Assembly: GCF_001890385.1 (NCBI RefSeq) | Contig: NZ_CP018221.1 | Location: 1,661,501 to 1,725,500 of the forward strand | DNA from: Tardibacter chloracetimidivorans | GTDB lineage: Bacteria; Pseudomonadota; Alphaproteobacteria; Sphingomonadales; Sphingomonadaceae | DNA: 64,000 nt | Direction of reading: 5' to 3' | Shown: positions 53,094 to 62,300 of the stretch, in pieces | How positions within the stretch are numbered: position 1 is the stretch's first letter | Layout: each line of letters opens with the position of its first letter | Notes under the pieces: model-generated | Seen by the model: the letters and a program-made list of their open reading frames with translations, nothing else | The model's database searches: none | What the model was told of the DNA's origin: nothing | Program-made: the position numbers and the translations under genes

Positions 53094-53845
53094 CGGAACA
53101 GATCTTCCTCGATCGGCCGCACGAGCGCAGCGGCCGGGGTGTCCGCCACAGTCCAGCTCAACCCACGCACCAGCGCCGCCGGTACGCCTTCAGCGCCTTC
53201 GCCGGTTGCAAGGCCGGCGGCGGTCGCGATCATGTCGCCCAGCGCGATCTGGGTGACCTCAAGCGTTCGTCCGTCGCGATCGACGTCGCCACGGCGATCG
53301 ACCAGCGATGGCATCCCGCTCGCGCCGATCGCCACGCAGGTGACGCCATAACGCCAGGGCCGCCCGAAGCTGTCGGTGATCAGCACCGCTGGCGGCTCAG
53401 GCCAGATTGCCGCCAGCGCATCGCGCAGCCGCGCCGCCGAGGCATCGGCATCGACCGGCAGCAGCAGGGCCCTGTCACCGTCGCCGGGGCCAAGGTTCGA
53501 GCGGTCGATCCCGGCATTGGCCATGACATGGCCCGATCGATGGCGCGCGATCAGCACGTTCGGCACCGCGCGCACCACATTTTGCGATTCCGCCAGCACG
53601 AGTTCGACAAGGCGAGGGTCCTTGCGCGTAACTTCGGCCAGCTCCAGCGCCTTTGGGCCGGGCGTCACCGTATCGAGGTCAACGAAGCGGCCTTCGGACT
53701 TGGACACGATCTTCTGGGTGACGGCCAGCACATCCGATGCAACGGGCATGATCCCCGCCGCATGGACGGCATTGGCGAGCGTCCGCGCTAGATCATCCCC
53801 GGGGCGGACCTCACCAATGGCCGGGAGCGGATGAATCTGGATCAT
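53090..53845 (-). CDS. cofE: Coenzyme F420:L-glutamate ligase CofE
   Basis: The 251-residue ligase has SDVLAVTQKIVSKSEGRFVD, ANAGIDRSNLGPGDGDRALL and VLITDSFGRPWRYGVTCVAI. It adds gamma-linked glutamates to F420-0. It is the single-domain form: the C-terminal nitroreductase-like reductase domain of mycobacterial FbiB is absent. That bears on which phospho-acid CofC uses. The start lies 8 bases after the npdG stop. Confidence 0.94.
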   Translation of the reverse strand: MIQIHPLPAIGEVRPGDDLARTLANAVHAAGIMPVASDVLAVTQKIVSKSEGRFVDLDTVTPGPKALELAEVTRKDPRLVELVLAESQNVVRAVPNVLIARHRSGHVMANAGIDRSNLGPGDGDRALLLPVDADASAARLRDALAAIWPEPPAVLITDSFGRPWRYGVTCVAIGASGMPSLVDRRGDVDRDGRTLEVTQIALGDMIATAAGLATGEGAEGVPAALVRGLSWTVADTPAAALVRPIEEDLFR

Positions 53846-53853
53846 GCGGTCTT

Positions 53854-54513
53854 TCAGGCCTCAGGGTCGGTCAGCGTTCCTGTGATGGTTATGCCGGCAC
53901 CGTCAACCTTATAGGTCTTGTTGATGAAGATGAGGATCGAGGTCAGCGCCTCGGCCGCCGCCGAATTGACGAGCGCACCTCCATGAATGCCCCGCAGCCC
54001 GGCGTCATTGGCGAGTTCGACGACTTGCGCTCGCGCGGCCTTGTCGTCGCCGAAGACCAGCACGTCGCATCCGATATCCTGGTCCGTCGCAAGCTTGTGC
54101 GCGGCGACATTGTGGAAGCCCGAGACGACGGTCACGCCCTCGCCCAGCGCGTTTTGTGTGCGAACTGCGGCGCTGCCTTCCTCGGGAAGCTGCACCCGCA
54201 TCACCTTCGGCGGGACCAGCGGCACCGTGGTATCGACCACGATCTTGCCCTGGACGAATGGCCTGATCTCGGCGAGCGTCGCGTCCTGCGCCTGGAAGGG
54301 CACGGTCACGATCACGATGTCGCCCGCTTGCGCCGCATCCGCATTGCTCTTGCCCTTAATCCCGAAGCCGAGTTCAGCCGCCGCCTTCTGCGCATTTTCC
54401 GCCGAGCGCGAACCGATGATCACAGTGCGCCCCGCCTTGGCCAGCCGCCGCGCGATCGCCGCGCCCAGCTTGCCGGTACCGCCCACTACGGCGATCACTG
54501 CTTCGTTCGTCAT
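53854..54513 (-). CDS. npdG: NADPH:F420 oxidoreductase (Fno/NpdG)
   Basis: The 219-residue Rossmann protein has AVVGGTGKLGAAIARRLAKA, VIIGSRSAENAQKAAAEL (NADPH phosphate-binding Ser-Arg) and VVSGFHNVAAHKLA, plus a C-terminal ITGTLTD. It passes hydride between NADP(H) and F420. Its place between fbiC and cofE gives this F420 operon its own recycling enzyme and implies the cell uses F420H2-dependent reactions elsewhere. It starts 10 bases after the fbiC stop. Confidence 0.92.
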   Translation of the reverse strand: MTNEAVIAVVGGTGKLGAAIARRLAKAGRTVIIGSRSAENAQKAAAELGFGIKGKSNADAAQAGDIVIVTVPFQAQDATLAEIRPFVQGKIVVDTTVPLVPPKVMRVQLPEEGSAAVRTQNALGEGVTVVSGFHNVAAHKLATDQDIGCDVLVFGDDKAARAQVVELANDAGLRGIHGGALVNSAAAEALTSILIFINKTYKVDGAGITITGTLTDPEA

Positions 54514-54523
54514 AGCATCCTCT

Positions 54524-56815
54524 TCATTCGGCGGCGGTCATCAGCGCCGCGGCCGGTTGGTAAACTGTCGTGCGCTGCGTCGCAAAGCGACCTGCCGTCC
54601 GGGCGATCGCCGTCATGCGGTCCGCGTCCCAGGCCTGGCCGTTTATCCCGCCGGCCGCGCGCGTGATCGATTCGTCCATCAGCACGCCGCCAAGGTCGTT
54701 TGCGCCCGCTTGCAGCGCGGCGATCACGCCCTGCTCGCCCAGCTTCACCCAACTCGCCTGAATGTTGGAGATCAGCGGGTGCAGCACCAGTCTTGCGACC
54801 GAATGCATCAGCAAAGTCTCTCGTGCGCTTGGCCCCGATCGCGCCTGACCGCGCCGCCAGATCGGCGCCTCCATGTGCACGAACGGCAAAGGCACGAATT
54901 CGGTGAAGCCGCCGGTCTCGGCCTGCAAATCACGAATTGCCAGCAGATGCCGCGCCCAGTTGGCATAGCGGTCCACATGGCCGAACATGATCGTGGCCGT
55001 CGACCGCAGGCCGACGGCATGGGCGGTCCACATCACCTCCAGCCACTCGGCCGTGTTCACCTTGTCCGGGCAGATGATCGCGCGCACTTCATCGTCGAGA
55101 ATCTCGGCTGCCGTTCCCGGCAGGGTTGCGAGACCTTCTTCCTTGAGCATTGTTAGGAAGTCGTGCAGCGACAGGCCCAGCGTGCTCGCACCATGCGTCA
55201 CCTCAAGCGGTGAGAAGGCATGGATGTGGATCGAGGGCGCCGCCGTGCGCACCGTGCGCAGCACGTTCAGATAGGTGTTCCCGTCATAATCGGGATGAAT
55301 GCCGCCCTGCAGGCAGACCTCGGTCGCACCCCGATCAGCGGCCTCCGCGGCGCGCCGCCCCACCTCCTCGAGATCGAGCATATAGGCTGGACCGCGCAGG
55401 TTCTTCGCCGTCCCTTTCGAAAAGGCGCAGAAGCCGCATTTGTAAAGGCAGATATTGGTGTAATTGATATTGCGGTTGACGACGTAGGTCACCGCATCGC
55501 CAACCACCTGCCGCCGCAATTCGTCGGCCGCACCGGCGACCAGTGCAATGTCGGGTCCGTCGGCTTCGAACAGCCGGACGATGTCCCCCTCCTCAAGCCG
55601 TCCACCTTCGAGCGCGCGCGCCAGGATTTCCCGTATCCGGCCGGACCGGACGGTGACGCCCTCGCAACGCTCGACCGGCATCGGCAAGGCCGTGCCCGGA
55701 TGCCAGCCGTCCGTGACCGGCAGCCCTCGCGCATCAACAGAGCGGCGCACCACCTTCGCCAGCGCAGGCTCCATCCACGCCTCGGGTTCGCGTGCAAAGC
55801 CAGGTCCGATCGCAAGCCGTTCGCGCAGCACCCGGCCCGCCGCGGCAGTCGCCCTGTCCAGCAAATCGAGATGCGGCCAAGGCGCCTCGGGGTTCACATG
55901 GTCGGGCGTTACGGGAGACACGCCCCCCCAATCGTTGACGCCAGCGCGCAGCAGCGCGGCAAGCTCGTCGGGCGCATGCAAGTTTGGCGGTGCCTGAATC
56001 ACCATGTCCGGTCCAAGGATCAGTCGAGCCACAGCGATGGTCCACAGATGCTCGTCCAGCGACGGCTCGGGATGGTCGGCCATCTTCGTGCCGGGCTTGG
56101 CACGGAAGTTCTGGATGATCACTTCCTGGATATGGCGATGGCGTGCATGGCTGTCGCGGATCGCCTGCAGCGCCTCGATCCGCTCGGCGCGTGTTTCGCC
56201 GATTCCGATCAGCAGGCCGGTCGTGAACGGCACCCGCGCCCGGCCCGCCGCTTCGATCGCCTCCAGCCGCCGCGCCGGCAGCTTGTCAGGCGAACCATAA
56301 TGTGGACCGCCCTTCTGCGACAGCCGCTCCGACGCGGTCTCCAGCATCAGGCCCATCGAGGCTGACACCGGACGCAGCGCCGCATAGTCGGCATCGCCCA
56401 TCAGACCCGCATTGAGATGCGGCAGCAGCCCGGTCTCGTCGAGCACGGCCTTCGCCATGGCACCAAGATAGGCCAGCGTGCTCTCATAACCCATGGCCGC
56501 CAGCGCACCCCGCGCAGCAGCGTAGCGTGCCTCGGGACGATCGCCGAGCGTGAACAAGGCCTCACGGCATCCCGCCTCGGCGCCCGCGCGGGCGATCGCC
56601 AGCACCTCCTCGCGGCTTAGATAGAGCGAACGGATTTGACGCGGTGCCTTCGCGAACGTGCAATAATGGCAGACATCTCGACAGAGCGTGGTGAGCGGAA
56701 TGAACACCTTGCGTGAATAGGTCACGACCGGGCCGAATGATTCAGTCGTCAACCGCTCAGCATCAGAGATCAATGAGAATAGCGGGCGTTCAAGAAGATT
56801 CGGTTCGCTTCCCAA
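54524..56815 (-). CDS. fbiC: F0 synthase FbiC (CofG-CofH fusion, radical SAM)
   Basis: The 763-residue fusion has two radical SAM domains. The CofG half starts FGPVVTYSRKVFIPLTTLCR with Cys45, Cys49 and Cys52 in CRDVCHYC; the CofH half has NINYTNICLYKCGFCAFSKG near residue 450. It makes 7,8-didemethyl-8-hydroxy-5-deazariboflavin (F0) from tyrosine and a flavin precursor. Mycobacterial FbiC is about 90 residues longer, mostly at the N-terminus. TTG 56815 is the only start that fits, with GGAAGA 6 bases upstream. First gene of the F420 operon. Confidence 0.93.
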   Translation of the reverse strand: MGSEPNLLERPLFSLISDAERLTTESFGPVVTYSRKVFIPLTTLCRDVCHYCTFAKAPRQIRSLYLSREEVLAIARAGAEAGCREALFTLGDRPEARYAAARGALAAMGYESTLAYLGAMAKAVLDETGLLPHLNAGLMGDADYAALRPVSASMGLMLETASERLSQKGGPHYGSPDKLPARRLEAIEAAGRARVPFTTGLLIGIGETRAERIEALQAIRDSHARHRHIQEVIIQNFRAKPGTKMADHPEPSLDEHLWTIAVARLILGPDMVIQAPPNLHAPDELAALLRAGVNDWGGVSPVTPDHVNPEAPWPHLDLLDRATAAAGRVLRERLAIGPGFAREPEAWMEPALAKVVRRSVDARGLPVTDGWHPGTALPMPVERCEGVTVRSGRIREILARALEGGRLEEGDIVRLFEADGPDIALVAGAADELRRQVVGDAVTYVVNRNINYTNICLYKCGFCAFSKGTAKNLRGPAYMLDLEEVGRRAAEAADRGATEVCLQGGIHPDYDGNTYLNVLRTVRTAAPSIHIHAFSPLEVTHGASTLGLSLHDFLTMLKEEGLATLPGTAAEILDDEVRAIICPDKVNTAEWLEVMWTAHAVGLRSTATIMFGHVDRYANWARHLLAIRDLQAETGGFTEFVPLPFVHMEAPIWRRGQARSGPSARETLLMHSVARLVLHPLISNIQASWVKLGEQGVIAALQAGANDLGGVLMDESITRAAGGINGQAWDADRMTAIARTAGRFATQRTTVYQPAAALMTAAE

Positions 56816-57235
56816 AGTAATTCTTCCGCATAGAATTGGAGCAGCGCGGTGCTGTCGTTGAGCATCCTGCAGCGATCAGGATGAGGACGGCATTGTCGCA
56901 ATGACGTGCGTGTGTGCCTTTTCTGATGGTCGCTGACAAGCCTGTTTGGTGGGAACGGTCGTGACGCAACACTTCCTCCACGGTTGTGAATTTTAGGGGT
57001 CGTGGATGCGATCACGCAAACCGGACGATGTTACTGCGTCACCTGACAGGCGCGGCGGCGCGCTGAAGCCGTGTGACGACACGATACGCCTGCCCGGAAA
57101 ATGCCGGGAACTTCGCACCTGCGCCGCGCATTTAGGTTGATGGGCGAAACGGTTCACATTGTCATGGGAGCCGATGATGAGAGCGTGTAAAGCCGGTACC
57201 GGCGAGCTGGCGGGCAGTGTGGGTGACGAGGTCTT
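56816..57235. other. Intergenic region between fbiC and tamA
   Basis: These 420 bases separate the divergent fbiC and tamA genes and must hold both promoters. A small hairpin CCCGG-AAAATG-CCGGG lies at about 57093-57108. I saw no convincing gene, tRNA or riboswitch, and the open frames here (including one running antisense into tamA) lack coding character. Confidence 0.5.
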
Positions 57236-59305
57236 ATGCAATCCAGCAGCGCCAGAACTGGTCTTTTGATCGTTTTCTGCCTTCTGGCTTCGTCTATAAT
57301 CTCCACAGCTTCGGCCCAGACCGTCAACGCAGGGACCACGGCAGAGCCCGCGCCGATATTGCCCGACGACGAGTTCGAGGAACGGCTGCCATCGCTTGAC
57401 GCAGATGCTTCCACTGCCGGGCCCGCGCCGACGACGGCGGAGGATCCGCCTGCCCTTGCCGAACCGTTGCCGCCGGTCGACGGTGAACTGTCCGCGCCCT
57501 TGACGCCCCTGCCCGTGTTCGACGTCACGCCCGCCCCGGCCGGGCAGCAACAGGCTGCAAGCGACCAGCCCCCGGCAGTCAGCTACCGCCTGCGGGTGGA
57601 AGGTTTCGAAGGCACGGGGCTCGGCGACCGCTTTCGCGACCTGAGCGCACTGGAGGACGGCGACGGCAGCGCCGAGACGGCCGCGATGATAGAGGCGCGG
57701 GCGCAGGCCGATGAAGAGCTTGCGATGCGGCTGCTCCACTCGCGCGGCTATTTCGACGCCTCGGTCACTTCCGCCATGGAACGGCCTTCGGGCCCGAGGA
57801 ACGAGCCGATGCGCGCCGTCATCACCGTCACTCCGGGAAAGCAATATGCGCTGGGCGACATCGCCATCCGCTCCCCGCCTGTTCAGCCTCCCGGCCTGAT
57901 CCGGGATGCGCTGCCGCTGAAAACGGGTGACCCGATCCTCGCCGAGCGTGTGCTCGCCGCCGAGGCGAACATCAGCCTCATCCTTCCCCAGCAAGGCTAT
58001 CCGTTCGTCGAACTTGGCGATCGCGACATTGCGCTCGATCCCGCAACCATGACCGGCGACTATACCCTTCCCGTGGAGCCCGGCCCGCGCGGCAGCTTCG
58101 GCGACATCGTCACCGAGGGCGATCTCGCCTTTGGCGCCGATCATGTCGCCACCATCGCCCGCTTCGATGAGGGCGAACTGTACGACAGCCGCAAGGTCGA
58201 CGATCTGCGCAAGGCGCTTGTCGCCACCAACCTGTTTTCAAGCATCGGCGTGCAGCCGGTCCAGACCGGACGCAAGGCGCCGGACGGAACCGAATATGTC
58301 GACCTGCGCGTGTTGCAGGAGGCGGGACCGACCAGAACATTGGCGGCCGATGCGGGCTATGGCACCGGACAGGGGTTCCGCGTGGGCGGAAGCTGGACGC
58401 ACCGCAACCTCTTTCCCCCTGAAGGCGCGCTTATCCTGGGCGCTGTCGCCGGAACGCAGGAACAGGGGCTTTCAGCCACATTCAGGCGGTCCAACGCCGG
58501 ACGCAGGGACCGGACGGTGCAGGCGGGGCTGGAACTGCTGCACGAGGATTACAAGAGCTACAGCGCCTATACGGCCGCGCTGCGCGGCTCCATCTCGCGC
58601 TCGTCCACGCCGATCTTCCAGAAAAGATGGACCTGGTCCTATGGCTTCGAGCTTCTGGCGTCGGACCAGACCACGGTCAACGAGACCACCGGCGACACGA
58701 AGCGGCTGACATATCTGATCGGCGCGCTTCCGGGCGAGCTTGGCTATGATACGTCCGACGATCTGCTGGACCCGCGCAATGGTCTGCGCGCCCGGCTTCG
58801 CCTTTCGCCGGAGGCATCGTTGCAGGGGGGCGTCACTCCCTATGTTCGCGGTACATTCGACCTGAGCGGCTATTACGGCGTTTCGAACGATCTGGTGATT
58901 GCCGCGCGGACGCGGCTTGGCTCGATCATCGGTTCCGACCGCGCCGACATCGCGCCTTCGCGGCGGCTCTATGCGGGCGGCGGGGGATCGGTGCGGGGCT
59001 TCGGCTATCAAGAGCTTGGCCCGCGCGACATGGACAATGATCCGCTGGGCGGCCGCTCGGTCAACGAATTCGCGCTTGAGGCGCGCTACCGCTTCGGCAA
59101 CTTCGGCATCGTTCCGTTCGTCGACGCCGGACAGGTGTATCGAAGCAGCTATCCGCAATTTTCCGACATCCGCTTTGGAGTCGGCATAGGCGGCCGCTAT
59201 TATACGAATTTCGGACCGGTACGGGTCGATGTGGCGATGCCGATCAAGCGCCGTCCGGGCGAATCCCGGTACACGCTTTACATCGGCATCGGGCAGGCCT
59301 TCTGA
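57236..59305 (+). CDS. tamA: Outer membrane translocation and assembly module protein TamA
   Basis: The 689-residue protein starts with a signal peptide (GLLIVFCLLASSIISTASA, then QT). A low-complexity stretch rich in Pro/Ala and POTRA domains follow (about 115-380), then a 16-strand BamA-family barrel. It has the VRGF motif in GGGGSVRGFGYQELGPRD and ends in Phe (YTLYIGIGQAF). TamA and TamB assist insertion of outer-membrane proteins and lipid transport. The stop overlaps tamB by one base. Confidence 0.93.
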   Translation: MQSSSARTGLLIVFCLLASSIISTASAQTVNAGTTAEPAPILPDDEFEERLPSLDADASTAGPAPTTAEDPPALAEPLPPVDGELSAPLTPLPVFDVTPAPAGQQQAASDQPPAVSYRLRVEGFEGTGLGDRFRDLSALEDGDGSAETAAMIEARAQADEELAMRLLHSRGYFDASVTSAMERPSGPRNEPMRAVITVTPGKQYALGDIAIRSPPVQPPGLIRDALPLKTGDPILAERVLAAEANISLILPQQGYPFVELGDRDIALDPATMTGDYTLPVEPGPRGSFGDIVTEGDLAFGADHVATIARFDEGELYDSRKVDDLRKALVATNLFSSIGVQPVQTGRKAPDGTEYVDLRVLQEAGPTRTLAADAGYGTGQGFRVGGSWTHRNLFPPEGALILGAVAGTQEQGLSATFRRSNAGRRDRTVQAGLELLHEDYKSYSAYTAALRGSISRSSTPIFQKRWTWSYGFELLASDQTTVNETTGDTKRLTYLIGALPGELGYDTSDDLLDPRNGLRARLRLSPEASLQGGVTPYVRGTFDLSGYYGVSNDLVIAARTRLGSIIGSDRADIAPSRRLYAGGGGSVRGFGYQELGPRDMDNDPLGGRSVNEFALEARYRFGNFGIVPFVDAGQVYRSSYPQFSDIRFGVGIGGRYYTNFGPVRVDVAMPIKRRPGESRYTLYIGIGQAF

Positions 59306-62300
59306 TGAGCGAGGACGACATCAGCATGGCCCCCACGCCTTTCGAAGAAGGGGAGGATGGCCGCGCGCCATCGCGCTGGCGGCGCTTGGCGATATGGGCG
59401 GCCGCCGTGCTCGGTGCGTTGGCGGTGCTGGTCGCGGGCCTTTCGATCTATCTGAACAGCGACCCCGGCAAGCGCATGCTGGTGCGCCAGATCGGCAAGA
59501 TCGAAACCGCGTCGGGGCTGAGCGTGCAGATCGGCCGGATCGAGGGATCGATCTACAGTTCCATGACGATCCACAATCTGGTGGTGCGGGACCCGCAGGG
59601 CGTGTTCCTTGCAAGCCCCCGGGTGCGTCTGGACTGGCGGCCCTTCGCCTATGTGCGCAACCACATCCTCATCAACGAGCTGACCTCGCCGCTCGTCGTT
59701 CTGGTCCGCCCGCCGCAGCTGAAGCCGGTCCCGTCCGACCCTGACGCGCCGCTGCTGCCCGATCTGGATATCGACGTCGGCGATCTGACGGTCGACCGGC
59801 TGTTGATCGGCCGGGCGGTGACGGGCCGCACCCATGAGCTGTCGCTTGAGGGCGAGGCGCACATTGCCGACGGCCGCGCCCGGCTCGCCGCCAACGCACA
59901 GGCGCTTGGGGGGGACCGACTGACGCTGCGCCTCGATGCCTCACCAGAGGACAACCGGCTGGATATAGATGGCGTCCTGAATGCGCCTGCGGACGGGCTG
60001 ATCGCCGGTCTTGCCGGTTTCGACCGGCCTGTCGCGGCCACGCTTTCAGGCAAGGGAGACTGGCAAGCGTGGCAGGGAAGCCTCGGCGCCCGCTCCGGCG
60101 ACGAACGGCTTGCCGATATCGCCATCGCCGCGCGGGACGGCAGTTTCGCGGTCAAGGGGGATGCCCGCCCCGGCCTGCTGCTGGAGGGGCCGGTGGCAAG
60201 GCTCACCTCCCCTGCCCTGCAAATCGACCTCGCGGCCAGGCTTGAGGAACGCCGCGCCGACCTTCGCCTGCGGCTCCGGTCCGATGCGATCGCGCTCAGC
60301 GCAAACGGGCTGGTGGACCTCGCGCGCAACCGCTTCGGCAATCTTGCCGTGGACATGCGACTGCTCTCCCCCGGAAGCATGGCGGAGAATCTTTCCGGCC
60401 GGGATGTGCGCGCCCGGCTGGTGCTGGACGGAGATTTCGCAACGCCCTTCATCGCCTATGACGTCAACGCCGCAAGGCTGGTGTTCGACGGGACCGGGGT
60501 GGAGGGTCTGCGCGCCAGCGGCCGGGCGGAGGTCAACGCCGAGCAGGTCGTCATTCCGGTGAACGCGCGGGCCGCCCGGATCACCGGCCTCAACGCCGCG
60601 GCTGGCGGAATCCTCCGGAATGTGCGCGTCAGCGGCGACTTCGCCTATGCCGCCGGCCGCCTCATCAGCGACAATCTGAAAATCGACAGCGACCGCATGA
60701 ACGCCACGGCCGTGGTCCTCGCCGACCTTGGCGAAGGCGTCTATCGCGGCATGTTGGAAGGGCGCATCAACGACTATCGGATCGAAGGGTTCGGCACCGT
60801 CAACCTCACTGCCGATATCGATATCGAATCAGTCGGCGACCGTGGCTTCGGCGTGGACGGGCGCTTCGGCGTCCGCACCGCAAAGATCGAGAATGAAACC
60901 GTCCGCGACCTGTTCGGCGGCGAGGCCGTGTTCACGGGCCGCATCGGAATGACGCCGGAGGGCGCGATCACGCTGACGCAGTTGAGCGGCCGCGCCCCGG
61001 ATTTCCGCCTGTCCGGCAGCGGGCGCTATGAACCGGGCGGCACAGTGAGGCTGGATGTGTCGGCGCGCTCCACCCAATATGGCCCGCTGGCGCTCGCAGT
61101 GCGCGGCACGGTGGGACGGCCGCAGGCGGTGCTGCGGGCGAAAAGCCCGGGGCTTGGCGTTGGCCTCCGGAATCTTGTCGCGCGGGTTGAGGGAGAGGCG
61201 ACCGGCTATCATGTCGATGCCGAGGGCGACACCGCCTATGGGCCGCTGCTGGCCGATGTGCTGATCCAGTCCGGGCGCGAGCCGTTGACCATCGACGTTC
61301 GCCGCGCCCGCTTTGCGGGAGTAGATCTGGACGGCAGCATCCGCCAGACGCCCGCCGGGCCGTTCGCCGGAACGCTTCGGATGAAGGGTTCCGGCATCGA
61401 AGGTACGACCCGGCTTGCAGGCGTGGGAGACGCGCAGGCCGCCTATATCGATGCCACCGCCACCAAGGCCCGGCTGCCGGGCGATCTCGACATCACCATT
61501 GGAAGAGCGCTGATCGATGCGTCGCTGGTCTTCCGGGACACGCCGCAGATCGACGCCGACATCCGCCTTGCCAATGCGACCTATGGCGAATGGGTCATCC
61601 GCAAGGCGCGGGCGAAGGTGGACTACAGCGGCGGCCGGGGCCGCGCGCAACTGGTCGCCGACGGCAGCAGCGGCATGTCCTTCGACATCGCCGCCAACGC
61701 GGCGCTTTCTCCCAACCGTTATGTGGTGGCGCTGAAGGGCAGCGCGGACCGGATTGATTTCCGGCTCCGCCAGCCGGCTGTCATACGCCGGGACACCCAG
61801 GGCTTTCTTCTAGAACCCACAACCCTTGTCCTGCCGCAGGGCAGCGTCCGGCTGGCGGGCCGGTTGGGTGATCGCACGGCGCTGCAAAGCCGGTTCGAGG
61901 ATTTCGACCTTGCGATCATCAACACCTTCGTTCCCGGCCTCGGCATCGACGGGCGCGCCACCGGGAGCATCGACTTTTCCCAGAATGGAAGTGGTTTTCC
62001 TTCCGCCGACGCGCGAGTCAGGATCGCGAACTTCACCCGGTCGAGCCTGACCACCGTCTCCGAGCCGGTCGACATCCAGCTCCTTGGCACGCTCGCTCCG
62101 GCCGGTCGGGCGGAAGCGCGGGCGCTGATCCGCCGTGGCGGCACGACCTATGGGCGACTGGTCGCGAATGTGAACGCCGCGCGCGGCGGAGGCGGGTGGA
62201 TAAGCGATCTCGCGGCAGGCGCGCTGGACGGCGGCGTCCGCTATAACGGGCCTGCCGCCGTGCTGTTTTCATTTGCCGGACAGCCCGACCAGCAGCTGAC

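Noticed and set aside
55220-56365. 381-codon plus-strand frame inside fbiC
   Set aside because: Antisense to the radical SAM fusion, with no recognisable domain.
57093-57108. Hairpin CCCGG-AAAATG-CCGGG as a terminator
   Set aside because: The stem is only 5 base pairs, lacks a T-tract and lies upstream of both divergent genes, so a terminator makes little sense there.
56993-58144. 383-codon minus-strand frame at the start of tamA
   Set aside because: It covers the tamA signal peptide and first POTRA region on the opposite strand. tamA has clear family features.
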